64,000 nucleotides of DNA from Conchocele bisecta (lineage: Eukaryota; Mollusca; Bivalvia; Lucinida; Thyasiridae): assembly GCA_029237695.1 (NCBI GenBank), contig CM055265.1, forward strand, positions 219,035,679 to 219,099,678, given 5' to 3'. A program made the position numbers and the translations under genes. Positions 12,021-23,035 of this stretch are shown here, piece by piece. Under the pieces are notes generated by a model, which had not been told where the DNA came from, did no database searches, and saw only the letters and a list, made by a program, of their open reading frames with translations. Numbering within the stretch: the first letter of the stretch is position 1; the number at the start of each line of letters is the position of its first letter.

Positions 12021-14096
12021 GGAATGAAAAGTATGTATTTTCTTGAATACAATGGTGTCGGCTAATTCTGCGCACATAAGGCTTTCCAAACAAATTGACA
12101 AGTCATTAACTTTCCCATATTCAGTCAAAACTTCCTGAATATTCAACGCGGTTCAAAGACGCCTGTGTCAGTGACGTAAATTGTGTGATGTATTACATCA
12201 CATGCGTGTTTTCAACGTCACATATGATAGTGTACATGTACTGTGTACTGTAAACAAAATGGCGAACAGCATACTGGATCAGCATAGGAAAATTGGTATT
12301 AAATGTGAAGCACATATTTTATTGTGTTGTACGAAAGACTAAATTTGACATGAATGGCGCATTAGTCGATGCGCAGAATTAGCCGAAATGACAGTACTAA
12401 TACTATAATAGGTCCAATAGTACTGGCCTCAAGAGGATTTTCCAATACAAACATGTGTCTTCTTTTTTTTAAAGTGGCTAAAAGCCTAAGTAGACAATAG
12501 TGACATTAACAATGTCAATGGGAGTTGAAAAAAGAGATTTGTTTTATTGAATTGTTGGACTGAACACATATATTCAAAGTGAATATACAAGTATCGAGGT
12601 GCCACAAACATACAGAGTACGAGATGCAGCATAATTTAAACAACAATTTTGAATTTGTGAAATTGTGGAAACAAAATTGGTCGCGAAAACCAATGACTCG
12701 GCACATGTTCAGAACACAAGGAAAACTGTTCAATAAAGTGTGTGTTTTTTTGGACACATTAATGATTGTTAAAAGTGCTGTCGTAGTCCACACGATTCAA
12801 ATATTGGTCAACAGTAATAAAGAAATAATCCCTACCTGAAAGGAACTGTTTCGTGTCGGCAATATGACCAATCATTGTATTATTACGCGTTTGGCAGGTA
12901 AAATGAAATAAAGCAAGCAACACATAGATAATGACAAAGTTCACTTCCTAATATTATACATGTATGTTATTAGTTGATTGAATTCTGGACATAGTAAACG
13001 TGTCTACCTTTTAAAAGATTTTATTTTCGGAATTACTTTTTAGAGCGTAACTATAATTAACACGGAATATGGTATGACGTCACACATGTAAATAAAATCG
13101 CATTTTACAATAAATAGCTAACATTTTATTGGTTGGTATATTACATTAACAAAAAGTGTGGCTTTTAGTAAAAAGGTTCAAATATTGACTATATGGGTCG
13201 AGACGTTCTAAATGAGGCTCCATAAGGGATAATCTATTTAAACTAAATTTCATTGGGAAGCTATTTTTTTGCGAATTACATGCGTATTATTATTTTAATA
13301 TAACCTATGTTTAATATATAATGTTTACAGGTGTTAGCACGTTTCAATATTGAACGAACATATAGCTTATTGGTATTGACACACTTTCATTTAACGAAGT
13401 TTCCCGCAGCGAACCCCATTCGGCCCCTGAACCCGTTGTAATTATAGAACGCCTGTAACTATTCACGAGAATATAGGCGTTCTATGAAAAATGTGTTTTT
13501 TAGATAGGTAAACGATCACAATTGGACCAACTTTGTATGGTTGGAGTTTCTAATGTATATGGTCATGGTGCACGTCATTAGTTTGAGCTGGCGATCAGCT
13601 ATCGGCCAAATATAACCGATAATCTACGCCGGACGGCCTCTGATTCTGTGTGAGATTCTGTATACACAGAAATTTCGCTTTGGATGGGGTTTGCAAAATG
13701 CAAATAGCTGAATAAATGCTTGAAATACCTTTATCGATTGCCAGAGACAGAAGTCATACATTTAATCGATGTTTATTGTGTTTATGCGAGTCGGAAAAGA
13801 GAGGGCTCTTTCTATAATAGCCATATTCTTTATCACCTTTCTATAACATAATATGGTACTGTACGAGAGCAAGTGTGTGTGGTAATGGGATTTATTTCAT
13901 AGGAATTTTATTTTGTGTCATAGGTCCGAGTCTTCCACCTGTGCTCCCTACCTGTATTTTCTGTGAGCCGTCGTATGGGCAGTTCAGGGTCACCGAATTG
14001 CCTCGTCGGATGGTACGGGAGTGTTGGTATGGCGTACAACCTGCCAAAGATCAAACTATCTGAACAGAAATTCCCGGGGCTGGCCGTGATGCAGAT
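12021..14096. other. no gene recognised; small perfect hairpin at 13444-13485
   Basis: Mostly AT-rich. ATAGAACGCCT (13444-13454) and AGGCGTTCTAT (13475-13485) form 11-bp perfect arms. Around 13920-14095 a more GC-rich stretch reads open in two frames without a recognisable product. Confidence 0.4.
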
Positions 14097-14366
14097 ACTA
14101 TTTGTGGCTGTGACTGAAGAAATGGGGCTTATGATTTTATATTGCGGCCGCTGTTGATCCAGTTCAGCTTGTGCATCCGCACAGTCTTTTCAGGATCTGC
14201 ACTGTTCGCCATTACATGGATGAAACAACCGTCTTGCTTGTATCAAGAAATTTAGATCACTATTAGACTACAACAGTGTGATATTTGATCAGGAGCTATA
14301 TTAAATTTCGTCATAATTCAAATAAGCCCATTTCTCCAGTCACTGTCACATTTGTGTTCTGTCTGA
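14097..14366. mobile_element. MITE-like family A, copy 2
   Basis: Ends 'tttgtggctgtgactgaaga' and 'ttctccagtcactgtcacat' are inverted. The interior has 'gcatccgcacagtc' and CAGGATCTGCACTGTTCGCC, then 'gatatttgatcaggagctat'. Non-coding. Confidence 0.75.
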
Positions 14367-14459
14367 GGACATCAGAAACTGCAGCCGCGGCCCAACTGGC
14401 ATCGTAAGTTTACCTAGTAAAGTATCTTTTGTTTTTCCTGACGGTAAATGCGAACGTTA

Positions 14460-14572
14460 TACACCAGAAACCAATAAAGTATAAACGAACGTATGGTTGT
14501 AGATAACTATATACAACCATACACGACCTATATATAACCTTAATTAGTTATACTTTGTTGGTTTCTGATATG
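14460..14572. repeat. imperfect palindrome (CAGAAACCAATAAAGTATA arms)
   Basis: Left arm CCAGAAACCAATAAAGTATA is the inverted counterpart of TATACTTTGTTGGTTTCTG. An inner pair GTATGGTTGTAG / CTATATACAACCATAC makes a second helix. Small MITE-like hairpin. Confidence 0.65.
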
Positions 14573-14681
14573 TACCACAAACATGCATAAATAGATTTTA
14601 TCACATCTTTGACACATTTCCGGGTGTTGTTTCTTTATTAACACAACTCGTGTACAAGGTATGTGCATGAGGATGTGATAA

Positions 14682-14786
14682 ATAAGTTAGATCACGTTTG
14701 TCCGCATGTACGAGCGATAATCCGCTCGCTAAAGCTCGTGGATTATCTCCTCGTACATGCGGACGAACCTTGATCTAACTTATACA
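14682..14786. repeat. long hairpin with ATAAGTTAGATCACG arms
   Basis: ATAAGTTAGATCACGTTTGT plus CCGCATGTACGAG on the left match the inverted right arm CTCGTACATGCGGACGAA plus CTTGATCTAACTTAT. The loop contains GATAATCC / GGATTATC as an inner stem. Non-coding. Confidence 0.75.
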
Positions 14787-15554
14787 TAAAAGTTAAATTA
14801 AAAAGCCTCTCATGAGGTATTACATCCAATTAGTATTTCTTAGAGAGTCATGTTATGTGGCATTTAAAACACACATGTGACATTAAAGTAAAATAGGAAA
14901 TCAATAGTATATATACCTACGTCTGTTACTGCTCCGAGTACTAAGAAAAGCTTCAGGAAAACAAAAGTCCCGTGCTTCCAGCTCATTGCATTCGCAACTG
15001 CAGGAATATAATCAACGTTATCCAAATCGCAGCCTCGTACACGTTTGACGAACATCCGGTTTCAACCGGCGACACCGACCATCATATAAGAACTAATGTT
15101 TACCATAAGAATGTCATATGTAAAATTCCAAGACTCGGTAAAGTCGTTTAAAACAGTATTTGGAACTGTAATTCCGACAGTTACATATACAACCAGAAAG
15201 TTCTGTCTGTAACGCAAGCCTGCGTTACATACAGCACGTTCGGGTTATTACATGTATGCGTCACAGACCGTTAGTATACGTTCACTTCGCATTAAACGTT
15301 TATAATAATGTCAGGCAAATTATTGATAACGTTTTCGGAATAGATGTATCTGAAAATAACACATATTCGTTGTTAATAATTAATTCTAATAACATTCTTC
15401 TTATCCGGAGGTGGAAATGAAACGGAAATACGAATTAAGAAGTCAGTCCTTATTACGGAAGTGACAAATAAGTACCAGTAAACAACTGTGTGACATAGTA
15501 TGATACACTGCGTACTAGTGAATGTCAAGTGTGGGGGGCCATTACAAAACGGAC
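14787..15554. other. no gene recognised
   Basis: AT-rich sequence with one short palindrome near 15207-15229 (TGTAACGCA...TGCGTTACA). No coding or RNA feature is supported. Confidence 0.4.
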
Positions 15555-15812
15555 ACCATGTGTGGCTGTGGCTGGAGAAATTGCGGCTTATGGAATTTGT
15601 GACCAGTGTTGCTCCTGATCAAATATCACACTCCTGTTGCATGATGGCTATCTATATTGCTTGCTAGAATCATGACCTGTGTTTCATGATGGATAGGCGA
15701 ACGGTGCAGATCCTTGTCAGATCATGCGGATCCACATGCTGGTCTGGCTCTACACTGGTCACAAAACCAGAAACCACAAGTCTCAATTCTCCAGCTACAG
15801 CCACATAGGAGA
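15555..15812. mobile_element. MITE-like family A, copy 3
   Basis: Ends 'tgtggctgtggctggagaaa' and 'ttctccagctacagccacat' are good inverted repeats. GACCAGTGTTG and CTACACTGGTCAC form an inner inverted pair, and 'ggtgcagatccttgtcagat' is the family core. Immediately followed by a family B element. Confidence 0.8.
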
Positions 15813-16034
15813 CACGCCATATAATGTTGTACCTTCGGATATCTGCGTAATTTCATGAAATACGTTTACAAAATTTATAATATTTTCCGCAAATGGCGTC
15901 AAAAGTTGACATGCGGATATACTCTGAAATTTTGTCAACTTTTGACTTTATTTCTGAAAAATATTGTAAATTTTGTAAACGTATTTAATAAAATTACGCA
16001 GATATCCAAAGGTACAAAATCACATGGCGTGTGT
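15810..16034. mobile_element. MITE-like family B, copy 1
   Basis: Starts GACACGCCATATAA and ends CATGGCGTGTGTC. Arms contain 'gtaccttcggatatctgcgt' / 'acgcagatatccaaaggtac' and 'aaatacgtttacaaaattta' with its inverted partner, centred on TCAAAAGTTGAC / GTCAACTTTTGAC. Its right end abuts and truncates the retroelement frame that follows. Confidence 0.8.
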
Positions 16035-17203
16035 CAGCTCAGTATTTACAGAAACTAAATGACGACGTAGATGCGGCGGTGGGCGTTGATGACGCGTTCT
16101 TCTGGAAGCAGGTTAAGTCGAGGCGGAATAATCGTCCTAGTACTGCAGGCCGTGAGATGAAATTTGGCGGCACTGTATATCGTGACCCAGAAGATATCGC
16201 GCATCAATGGGGGCGTTATTTCGGCAATTTATATATTGACTCGAAGCGACCAAAATATGACGACAAGTTCTGTGATAAAATAACATACATAGTGAATAGC
16301 ATACGATCGGGCGTGAACAATGATTCGTGTACGGAATTAATAACCAATGACACTGTTGTTTCCGCATTAAAACATTGCAAAACAGGAAAGTCGTTTGGAC
16401 TGGATGGAATTTACTATGAAAACATTATGTTTGGTGGAGATAAACTACATAGTCTGTTGGCCAAGTTGTTTTCACTGATGTTCAACAACGCGTACATCCC
16501 AGACTCTATGAAGAAAGGGGTCATAATAACATTACACAAGGGATTAGAAGCAGAAATAGACAATCGAAAATTATCTTTCTTGGGTCAGATGTGTTGTCTT
16601 AACAATGACTATGCCTTAAGGAAAAAATTTCTGATACGGCTGTGCACGTATTACTCGGCCCCTGATAGAGCTACTGGATTTATTCCGGATGTATGTCGGT
16701 TATTGGTAAAATATAATTGCAAACATATACCCGACACGTTCATGATCCATGGAACATTCACTGGCAAAGACACGTGGAAACATATTGTTAGATCTAGGGT
16801 AAAAATCATGTCCCATGAATTGTGGAGTGAGCGTACTTCAAGCAGCGGCTTTAGCAACTTTAAAGACACTCACACTGCTATAGAACCGCATAGATTATGG
16901 TATTTTAGTAACAAACATGTTCAATGCAAGAAACAGTGTAGATCAGTCATTCAACTGGTGGCTAGAATTGATGATACTGGTACATGCTTACGATGTGACA
17001 GTGAGAATGTGGAATTAATTGGCCACTGTATTAATTTCTGCCCACAAGGTATGCATTACAGAGCACTATTGACTTATGACCTAAGTCAGAAATTTCCGCC
17101 CAACATATCACGGTGCGTTAATGCACCTAGTCCTGTTAACCGAACAATAGTGTTGCTATCCGGTGACCCCAGCAGTAGCATCCAGCTCAGTAATGCTGAT
17201 TAA
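16031..17203 (+). pseudogene. non-LTR retrotransposon ORF2 remnant lacking the RT core, still open
   Basis: A 390-codon uninterrupted frame. Residues about 25-171 read like the region before and at the start of a LINE reverse transcriptase: 'WKQVKSRRNNRP', 'WGRYFGNLY', 'CKTGKSFGLDGI' (the TGK..G.DGI signature) and 'IPDSMKKGVIITLHKG'. At residue 171/172 (about nt 16541-16544) the text jumps directly to 'EAEIDNRKLSFLGQM', typical of the thumb and C-terminal part. It ends with a zinc-binding-like C-x2-C-x9-H-x4-C near residues 318-336. Motifs A, B and the Y/FADD box are absent, so it cannot encode a polymerase. The frame begins with GTG inside the family B end; the first in-frame ATG is near residue 43. 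It is therefore 5'-truncated. A recent in-frame deletion is likely and a co-opted gene is possible but unproven. Confidence 0.75.
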
Positions 17204-17218
17204 ATTGATGATTTCGTG

Positions 17219-17293
17219 GTAATATGTGTCAATGTGTTGCACTGTATGTGGACTAACTACATGCACGCTACTTAACACATTGACACATATTAC
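17219..17293. repeat. hairpin with TAATATGTGTCAATGTGTT arms
   Basis: TAATATGTGTCAATGTGTT and AACACATTGACACATATTA are perfect inverted partners around a loop of about 35 bp. It lies just after the stop of the retroelement frame. GTGTCAATG also occurs in the ends of element G. Confidence 0.75.
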
Positions 17294-18164
17294 ACGTCCA
17301 GTCATGCAAAAGTCTGTTTGAAGATGACAAGTTATATTTAGGTGCTCGATCAGCGTAGTCCCAAATGATTCTGCGCATTTGCCCAGTATTATTCGGGCGT
17401 ATTCTGCTCAGTGTGCGCAACTACACGATGTATGTGCACTGTATTCACCACACACTCACAACATAATTCGTCTGAACCCGGCAAATGTAACCATGCATGT
17501 TTGAAAATATTTTGTTTGTATTTTTCTTGTACTGTGACTCATATACACGTACTTGTATTATATGTTATGTAAATATTAAAATGTATGTGGTAATATGTAT
17601 ATCAATATGTTATACATGTCTGACATGTTGGCTCTCCATAAATGGAGGAAATACAGAATATATATATATATGGTACCATGGGTTCACATCTCTCCAGATT
17701 AGTTAATACCAAGTAATCGGTCAATGCGCAAGTCAGGACTGATATTGGGGCGAAATTTCCCAATACAGGCATATGTTGTTGAGATTTGTTTTTCAGTCTG
17801 GAACTGTTATTTTTTCAGTAGGTAATTGGTGAATGATTCTTCTGGGGTTTTCGTGGCATTTGTTTTATTTTCATGTATTTCACGCACTGTTGCTCCCCTT
17901 TTGGAACCGTACACCGCTAGTCGCGAAGGCTACTCCACGACCGCTGTGGGTGTGGCATGTGTTTATTTAAGGAATCAAATCATGGGCTGTTGCGTTTACT
18001 GAGGTACATAATACATTTGGTTTGTTCAAAATGCTTCGGACTCCACGCACACTTTAAACAGACCAAATGTACGACTTATATTTACACTGCATTTTCTGAT
18101 AGTTTTAAAAATGTAAATAACCAAGTATGGCGTTAACATTAAGAATACTATTGTTTTACGTCAA
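17294..18164. other. no gene recognised
   Basis: AT-rich sequence with a short (TA) run near 17661-17671. No supported coding or RNA feature. Confidence 0.4.
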
Positions 18165-18245
18165 TGTTTCGCAATTCCTGGAACAGCGACGTTGCCGGTC
18201 AATAGCGTGCAGTTATTGACAACCTCGTGGAATTTATGGACGTCA
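18165..18245 (+). repeat. SINE-tail-like fragment shared with 37650-37725
   Basis: The text 'ggaacagcgacgttgccgg' , 'tcaatagcgtgcagttattg' and 'cctcgtggaatttatgg' is closely matched at 37658-37725, where it follows a tRNA-like head. It is probably the 3' part of the same SINE family. Confidence 0.55.
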
Positions 18246-18590
18246 AACGAACTTTAACCAATCAACAACGTCGCACGACGTCCCGTGGGTCTAATGTATT
18301 GTATTTGGATTTCAACACAATACGTCGAATGGGCGTTATGAAATATCATAATTATTATAATTTGCATTATGAATGCATAGGAGGTGTAAAATGTATGATG
18401 TATTTATTGCGTTAGTGTCTGTACATGGGCTATGGTGATTTGGACATATCTGTCTCTACTTGTTTGTTAACATTTTCTGGGTTTAGGTTCGAGCGTTCCA
18501 TCTGTGGTCGTACATAAACACTTATCGAAAATATTGTATTACCCATGTTACTGGTTGATTTTCATGGCCAACACGTAATTCTGAGACACG

Positions 18591-18815
18591 CCATGTGATT
18601 TTGTACCTTCGGACATCTGCGGAATTTCATGAAATACGTTTACAAAAGTTACAATATTTTCCATCAATGGCGTCAAAAGTTGACAAAATGTTCAGAGTAC
18701 ATGCGGATTCCGCATGTACTCTGAAAATTTCATCAACTTTTGACTTTATTTATACAAAATATTGTAAATTTGCATGAAACTACGCAGATGTCCTAAGGTA
18801 CAGAATCGCATAGCA
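18591..18815. mobile_element. MITE-like family B, copy 2
   Basis: Arms 'gtaccttcggacatctgcgg' / 'acgcagatgtcctaaggtac' with 'caaaagttgacaaaatgttc' and its inverted partner. The centre is GAGTACATGCGGATTCCGCA followed by TGTACTC, a nearly perfect palindrome. Non-coding. Confidence 0.8.
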
Positions 18816-19088
18816 TGTTTCATATATGTCTGTGACGTGAAAACTAGGGGATATGGTATTTGAAACCGGTGTGGCACATTCGCGCAGCCTGAACAGCGTC
18901 TGTACTGTTCGCCATCATATCACTGAAATAGACACATACTACTCTCAAAGATCGGAAGTCGGTCAGTCAGACAGAGTAATTTTGCTACTAAACATTTATT
19001 CGAAACATGTCATACATGTACGATAAAAATACATGTCGTATCAGCCGGTGTAAACTCGATTAGCATATGCTATCAATTATGAAAGAAA
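18816..19088. other. fragment of family A core, otherwise unassigned
   Basis: About 18855-18925 contains 'ggtgtggcacattcgc', 'cagcctgaacagcgtctg' and 'cactgttcgccatcat', which are family A words without both ends. Nothing else is recognised. Confidence 0.45.
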
Positions 19089-19480
19089 CCATGTGTATGG
19101 AAGCGTCCTGGTGCCAATGCTAGAATATATTTATCTCCTAAATTAGAAGATACTAACTCCTAATTAGGAGATTATCTAATTAGGATATAGTATCTTTTAA
19201 CTAGGAATTACGATCTCCTAATTAGGAGTCAGTATATCCTAAATAGGAGTTAGTATCTCCTAATTAGGAGTTAGTTACTATATGTGTCAACGCTAAAAAA
19301 TGTTTTATCTCCTAATTTATTAGCATTGACACATATTGTATGTCCTAATTAGGAGAGAGTAATTCCTAATTAGGAGACTTTAAGTCCTAATTAGGATATA
19401 CTATCTCATTAAGACTTAGTATAGGTGTTAGGAGATAACAATATTTTAGCATTGACACCACGAGGCTTCCATACATGTGG
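19089..19480. mobile_element. element G, copy 1: TIRs enclosing 21-bp CTAATTAG arrays
   Basis: Inverted ends: CATGTGTATGGAAGCG then TGGTGCCAATGCT on the left, AGCATTGACACCA then GCTTCCATACATGTGG on the right. Inside are two arrays of the palindrome TCCTAATTAGGA. Starts at 19216, 19237, 19258 and at 19343, 19364, 19385 are exactly 21 bp apart. Seven exact CTAATTAG cores are present. A central GTGTCAACGCTA...TAGCATTGACAC segment is itself inverted. Non-coding. A second copy lies at 41598-42016. Confidence 0.85.
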
Positions 19481-19828
19481 TTTTGTATCTAAGAAGATAT
19501 ATGTAATTTTTCAGAAAATATATTTTGTAATTTGCTCTGAGCATGTCATCAACTTGTGACGTCATTTACGGGAGGTATCGAGAAATTTGTAAATATTTAT
19601 CATGAGATATAACCCATCTTCTTAGGTACAAATTGTCTCAATGCATGCTGTCCACCACGCTAATACATTGTAAACATTCGACAACAAAACGGTGTGAACA
19701 TATAATATAGAATAGAATAGAATATAATATAATCTATTGACTTAAACTCATACAAGTTTCTCCTTATATACACAAATACATGCATATAGACAATAGTAAA
19801 TAGTAGTCCAAGAGTAACAACATTTACA
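19481..19828. other. degraded family-B-like segment and simple repeats
   Basis: About 19485-19640 has ATCTAAGAAGATATATG / CCATCTTCTTAGGTACAAAT ends and 'catcaacttgtgacgtcat', which recall family B. 'agaatagaatagaatataat' near 19706-19735 is a simple repeat. Confidence 0.45.
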
Positions 19829-19966
19829 TTAGAGAATGGCTGATTTTCTGTACTCGAATGCTTCTTTTAAATATTTACACAAATTTACGGCCCAGGCGCC
19901 GGAAGCATCATACGATTGGTCCTGCGAATCAACTGGGCGCCCGGTATCCACCCAAAGTGTATGTTG
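19829..19966 (-). pseudogene. unassigned protein-like frame, 45 codons plus stop
   Basis: On the minus strand a frame bounded by TAA at 19967-19969 and TAA at 19829-19831 reads 'LWVDTGRPVDSQDQSYDASG' followed by 'AWAVNLCKYLKEAFEYRKSA'. The amino-acid mix looks like real protein, and base composition is higher in GC than the surroundings. I do not recognise the family. Upstream it abuts a family H fragment, so it may be the truncated last exon of a gene or part of an unknown transposon. Confidence 0.3.
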
Positions 19967-20514
19967 TTACAACTCAATTGAACCATCTCGCCGACATACA
20001 CTTTTGATAAGAATTGAGAAAATTTGCAGTTAAATATTTAAATTCCGTTTTTTTTTATACATGAATTACAACCTGTTCCGACGCCCATGCGGCCGTCCTG
20101 TCATGATATGTAGCTAATAGCGAAGTAAACTTGAATACGCTTGGTCTCAACATGTAGAATGATACAATATACTGCGATCTAATGTGTATATAACACGTAT
20201 ATAACGTTATTATAAGGATGCACGTATGTGCATCCATGACATTGTCAACTAGTTCAAGTCGATTACATTGAACTTATTTCTTATGTAATAGTTATAGTTC
20301 ACATAATGAATGTTTAATAAAGTAATTTCGTAGCGAGCGCTAGCGATTAAAGAGTCAATATGTGAACTATTACTTACGTATTGTTTGCGCCCCATCGCGT
20401 GCACACGTTACGTTTGAGCGGAGCGCCGCCCCTACACGCTTTCAATTCACGATACTATTACGTGATTGACGGTTTTACAACGAATCCATCATGTACACGC
20501 GGTGACGTAGTCAA

Positions 20515-20890
20515 TGTGAATTATCACGTGGTTACAACAACAACAATGTCGCTCACTCCAAAGTAAGTATTATTTGATATTTTCCTTAATATGAAACGGA
20601 TTATGATGAAATATGGCGCAGCAAATGTGTCTTCAAGAGTTGCATTTGGTCGTCCAGGGAGTTCGGCAAAGACTTATGTCGTTTTTGCGATGAATACCGA
20701 CACGGAAATCGATTCTTCGCAAAAACGACATAAGTTTGGGCCAAGGTACAGATACCACCAAATGCAGCTTAACAAGACGCGTTTGATGCGCCATATTTCA
20801 TCAAAATCCGTTACGTAATAAGAACACTATAACAGGATACGTACTTTGAATCGGTACTTGTTGTTGTTGATAGTACCACGTGATAATACA
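20515..20890. mobile_element. MITE-like family D, copy 1
   Basis: Palindromic: left 'atcacgtggttacaacaac' and 'aagtaagtattatttgatat', right 'gtacttgttgttgttgatag' and 'taccacgtgat'. GATGAAATATGGCGCAGCAA pairs with TTGATGCGCCATATTTCATC. The centre 'aatcgattcttcgcaaaaac' mirrors 'cgtttttgcgatgaat'. Non-coding; frames inside are by-products. Confidence 0.8.
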
Positions 20891-20944
20891 CAAGAAATTA
20901 AGGACACCTATTTCCAAACATAACTTTGCACATACTGCAACATT

Positions 20945-21395
20945 TAAATAATAGGTACATGTACATGCCCACTCAGCAGCCACAACATGTTTGTTATATC
21001 AGAGCCATCATCTGAGACATTTTCTGGAAAACTAATCATTCATTCACCATTTACCCTACGTATTTATTTGCATTATTATACAGTATATATCAGACGTAAA
21101 TTTCCACACTGACATCAGGGGCGATAACCGTGTTTCCGGCCATTACTATTTATGTTAATGGACATTATTATTTATTGTCTGTTTTATTTTTTGATATGCA
21201 ATGATCATACTTTATAATCTGTCGAAAATATTATTTTTTCAGCGTCACTATCATTAAAATAAATATTACTAAATGATTATATATGTATAGCGAACACACG
21301 TAATTGTTAGAACCTGTGGAATAGTGACACAATTATACACTTATTTAATTCCTATAAATAACATGTTGTGCCTACTGAGTGGGTATGTACCAAAG
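20945..21395. mobile_element. MITE-like family C, copy 3 (reverse orientation, near full length)
   Basis: Begins 'tacatgcccactcagcag' + 'ccacaacatgttt' and ends 'acatgttgtgcctactgagt' + 'gggtatgtacc', giving clear inverted ends. The interior has 'catctgagacattttctgg', 'cagggg cgataaccgtgtttcc' and 'tgcaatgatcatactttata', the reverse of copies 1 and 2. Confidence 0.8.
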
Positions 21396-22412
21396 CGTCG
21401 CAATATGCTTAATTGAGACGAAATGTTGTGCTTTCATTGGTCGAGAAACTAGGGCAAACAATAAGCGACATGAACGATTACAAACACAGCCCCAGTTCTA
21501 ATTGATATGTCATTTAGGCTCACTTGAGCAACTCCCCGTAGTATGTGGAGTCAACTATTCCAGTATTGCTCTGGCTGTTATCATGGTTAAGCAGGGCGTC
21601 TCAAGTCACACTGATGTTCAGCCGTGCAGGTCGCGATATACGCACACTTGTTGGGGTTCACACACATTTACAATGCGTATGTTACTGACATCGACGCAAC
21701 TGATGTTTTTGTTATTTACATTATATTTAAGGGTCGGAATTGGCTCGCAGATCGTCTAAACCCGGGCATTTGAGCCCAAAAACTGTCAGTTCAATGGCCG
21801 TTGGCCCGTTTCTTTGCGAATTTACTAATATGTGCGATACAGACGAAATATGTGCATTAAAGAAGAAGGCTATGAGGCAGTTAATTTAACCTAGCTAGTT
21901 CATTCTCCTATCGCACTCAACTGATGGTGTATGGACAGCATAGAGTCTACAGTGATGGCGATAGTGACAGGTCAGCTGTAAATCTGCGCGCGGTTTATTG
22001 GATAGTTTAGGGTGTTATTCTCATACAAAATGTGGAAATGTATATAAGGAATACTAAAACAAATGTTGATAATTACTTTTCGTTGGATTATATTGTAAAA
22101 TATGTAAAATATGCAAAACAAAAGAGGATTAATTGTGATTTTTCTCTGTGAACAATAGAAGACAACAAAGTGAGCCTTAATTACTGTGAACTATGGTGAA
22201 CTAAATGTGAGCTTCAGTCACTGTCAGGTGCCAGCCATAGGCCTTATGAATAAGAATGCATGCTGTGATATTGACAATGTGATATACCTTGATTTGCAGT
22301 GAACAAAGCTATAAAACACTATATGGTCATTATATGGAATAAAAACGAGTTATAAGGTATTATAACACTTATTAATTATTTACCACTCTTTCAAACTGAC
22401 AAAACAAACAGC
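21396..22412. other. no supported gene
   Basis: Some open text near 21500-21760 has no recognisable domain and no splice signals that build a product. The rest is AT-rich. Confidence 0.4.
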
Positions 22413-22581
22413 ATGTCACATTTATCTGTAAATGCAGACCAGCAGTTCAGTGATGTCAGTGACATTGAACCAAATGCTATGATACGTAAACGTAAGCTGT
22501 GTGCAACCTCCCCAGCTGGCAACTCGGACGTCCAGATGTTGAAGCGTCACAATTCAGTACCAGTAGCCGATTTCATCAAAA

Positions 22582-22849
22582 TTGAAAAGTATACTTATCT
22601 AGCAAAGTATACTTTGAGGGATAAATCTTTTATTTTTCCTAAAATGCATTATTTCATATAGAACTAACAACTGCATATATTCGATGATTAAAAGTATACA
22701 GAATTATTATACTGAATTTATTACATTATCACAGCCAAAATGGCTGTGATATTGTAATAAATTCAGTATAATAACAAGTAATAAATTTATCCTTAAATTG
22801 AAAATGTCTCCCTCAATGTATACTTTGCTAAATAAGTATACTTTGCAAT
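22582..22849. mobile_element. MITE-like family F, copy 1
   Basis: Ends TTGAAAAGTATACTTATCTA / ATAAGTATACTTTGCAA, inner pair AGCAAAGTATACTTTGAGGG / CCCTCAATGTATACTTTGCT. The central hairpin is TATCACAGCCA...TGGCTGTGATA. It interrupts an ORF1p-like coding text. Second copy at 34131-34391. Confidence 0.85.
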
Positions 22850-22989
22850 GTTTGTGAAATAGGCTACATACGTGCGAATTACACCAGTCCGGTCAACCAA
22901 ACGCGCACAAACAACAACAATGCCTCTTAAGAGTAAGTTACCCCCAGCCGCACCATTTCGCGAGATGCTGATTGGTACGTGAACTACCC

Positions 22990-23035
22990 TCTTGAAATGA
23001 TGGGTCCTTGAATTCAAGGACCCATCATTTCAAGA
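22990..23035. repeat. 46-bp perfect palindrome centred on GAATTC
   Basis: Arms TCTTGAAATGATGGGTCCTT+GAA and its exact complement meet with no spacer. After one mismatch the outer CC/GG bases also pair. It sits inside the ORF1p remnant between a possible N-terminus and the coiled-coil part. Confidence 0.9.
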
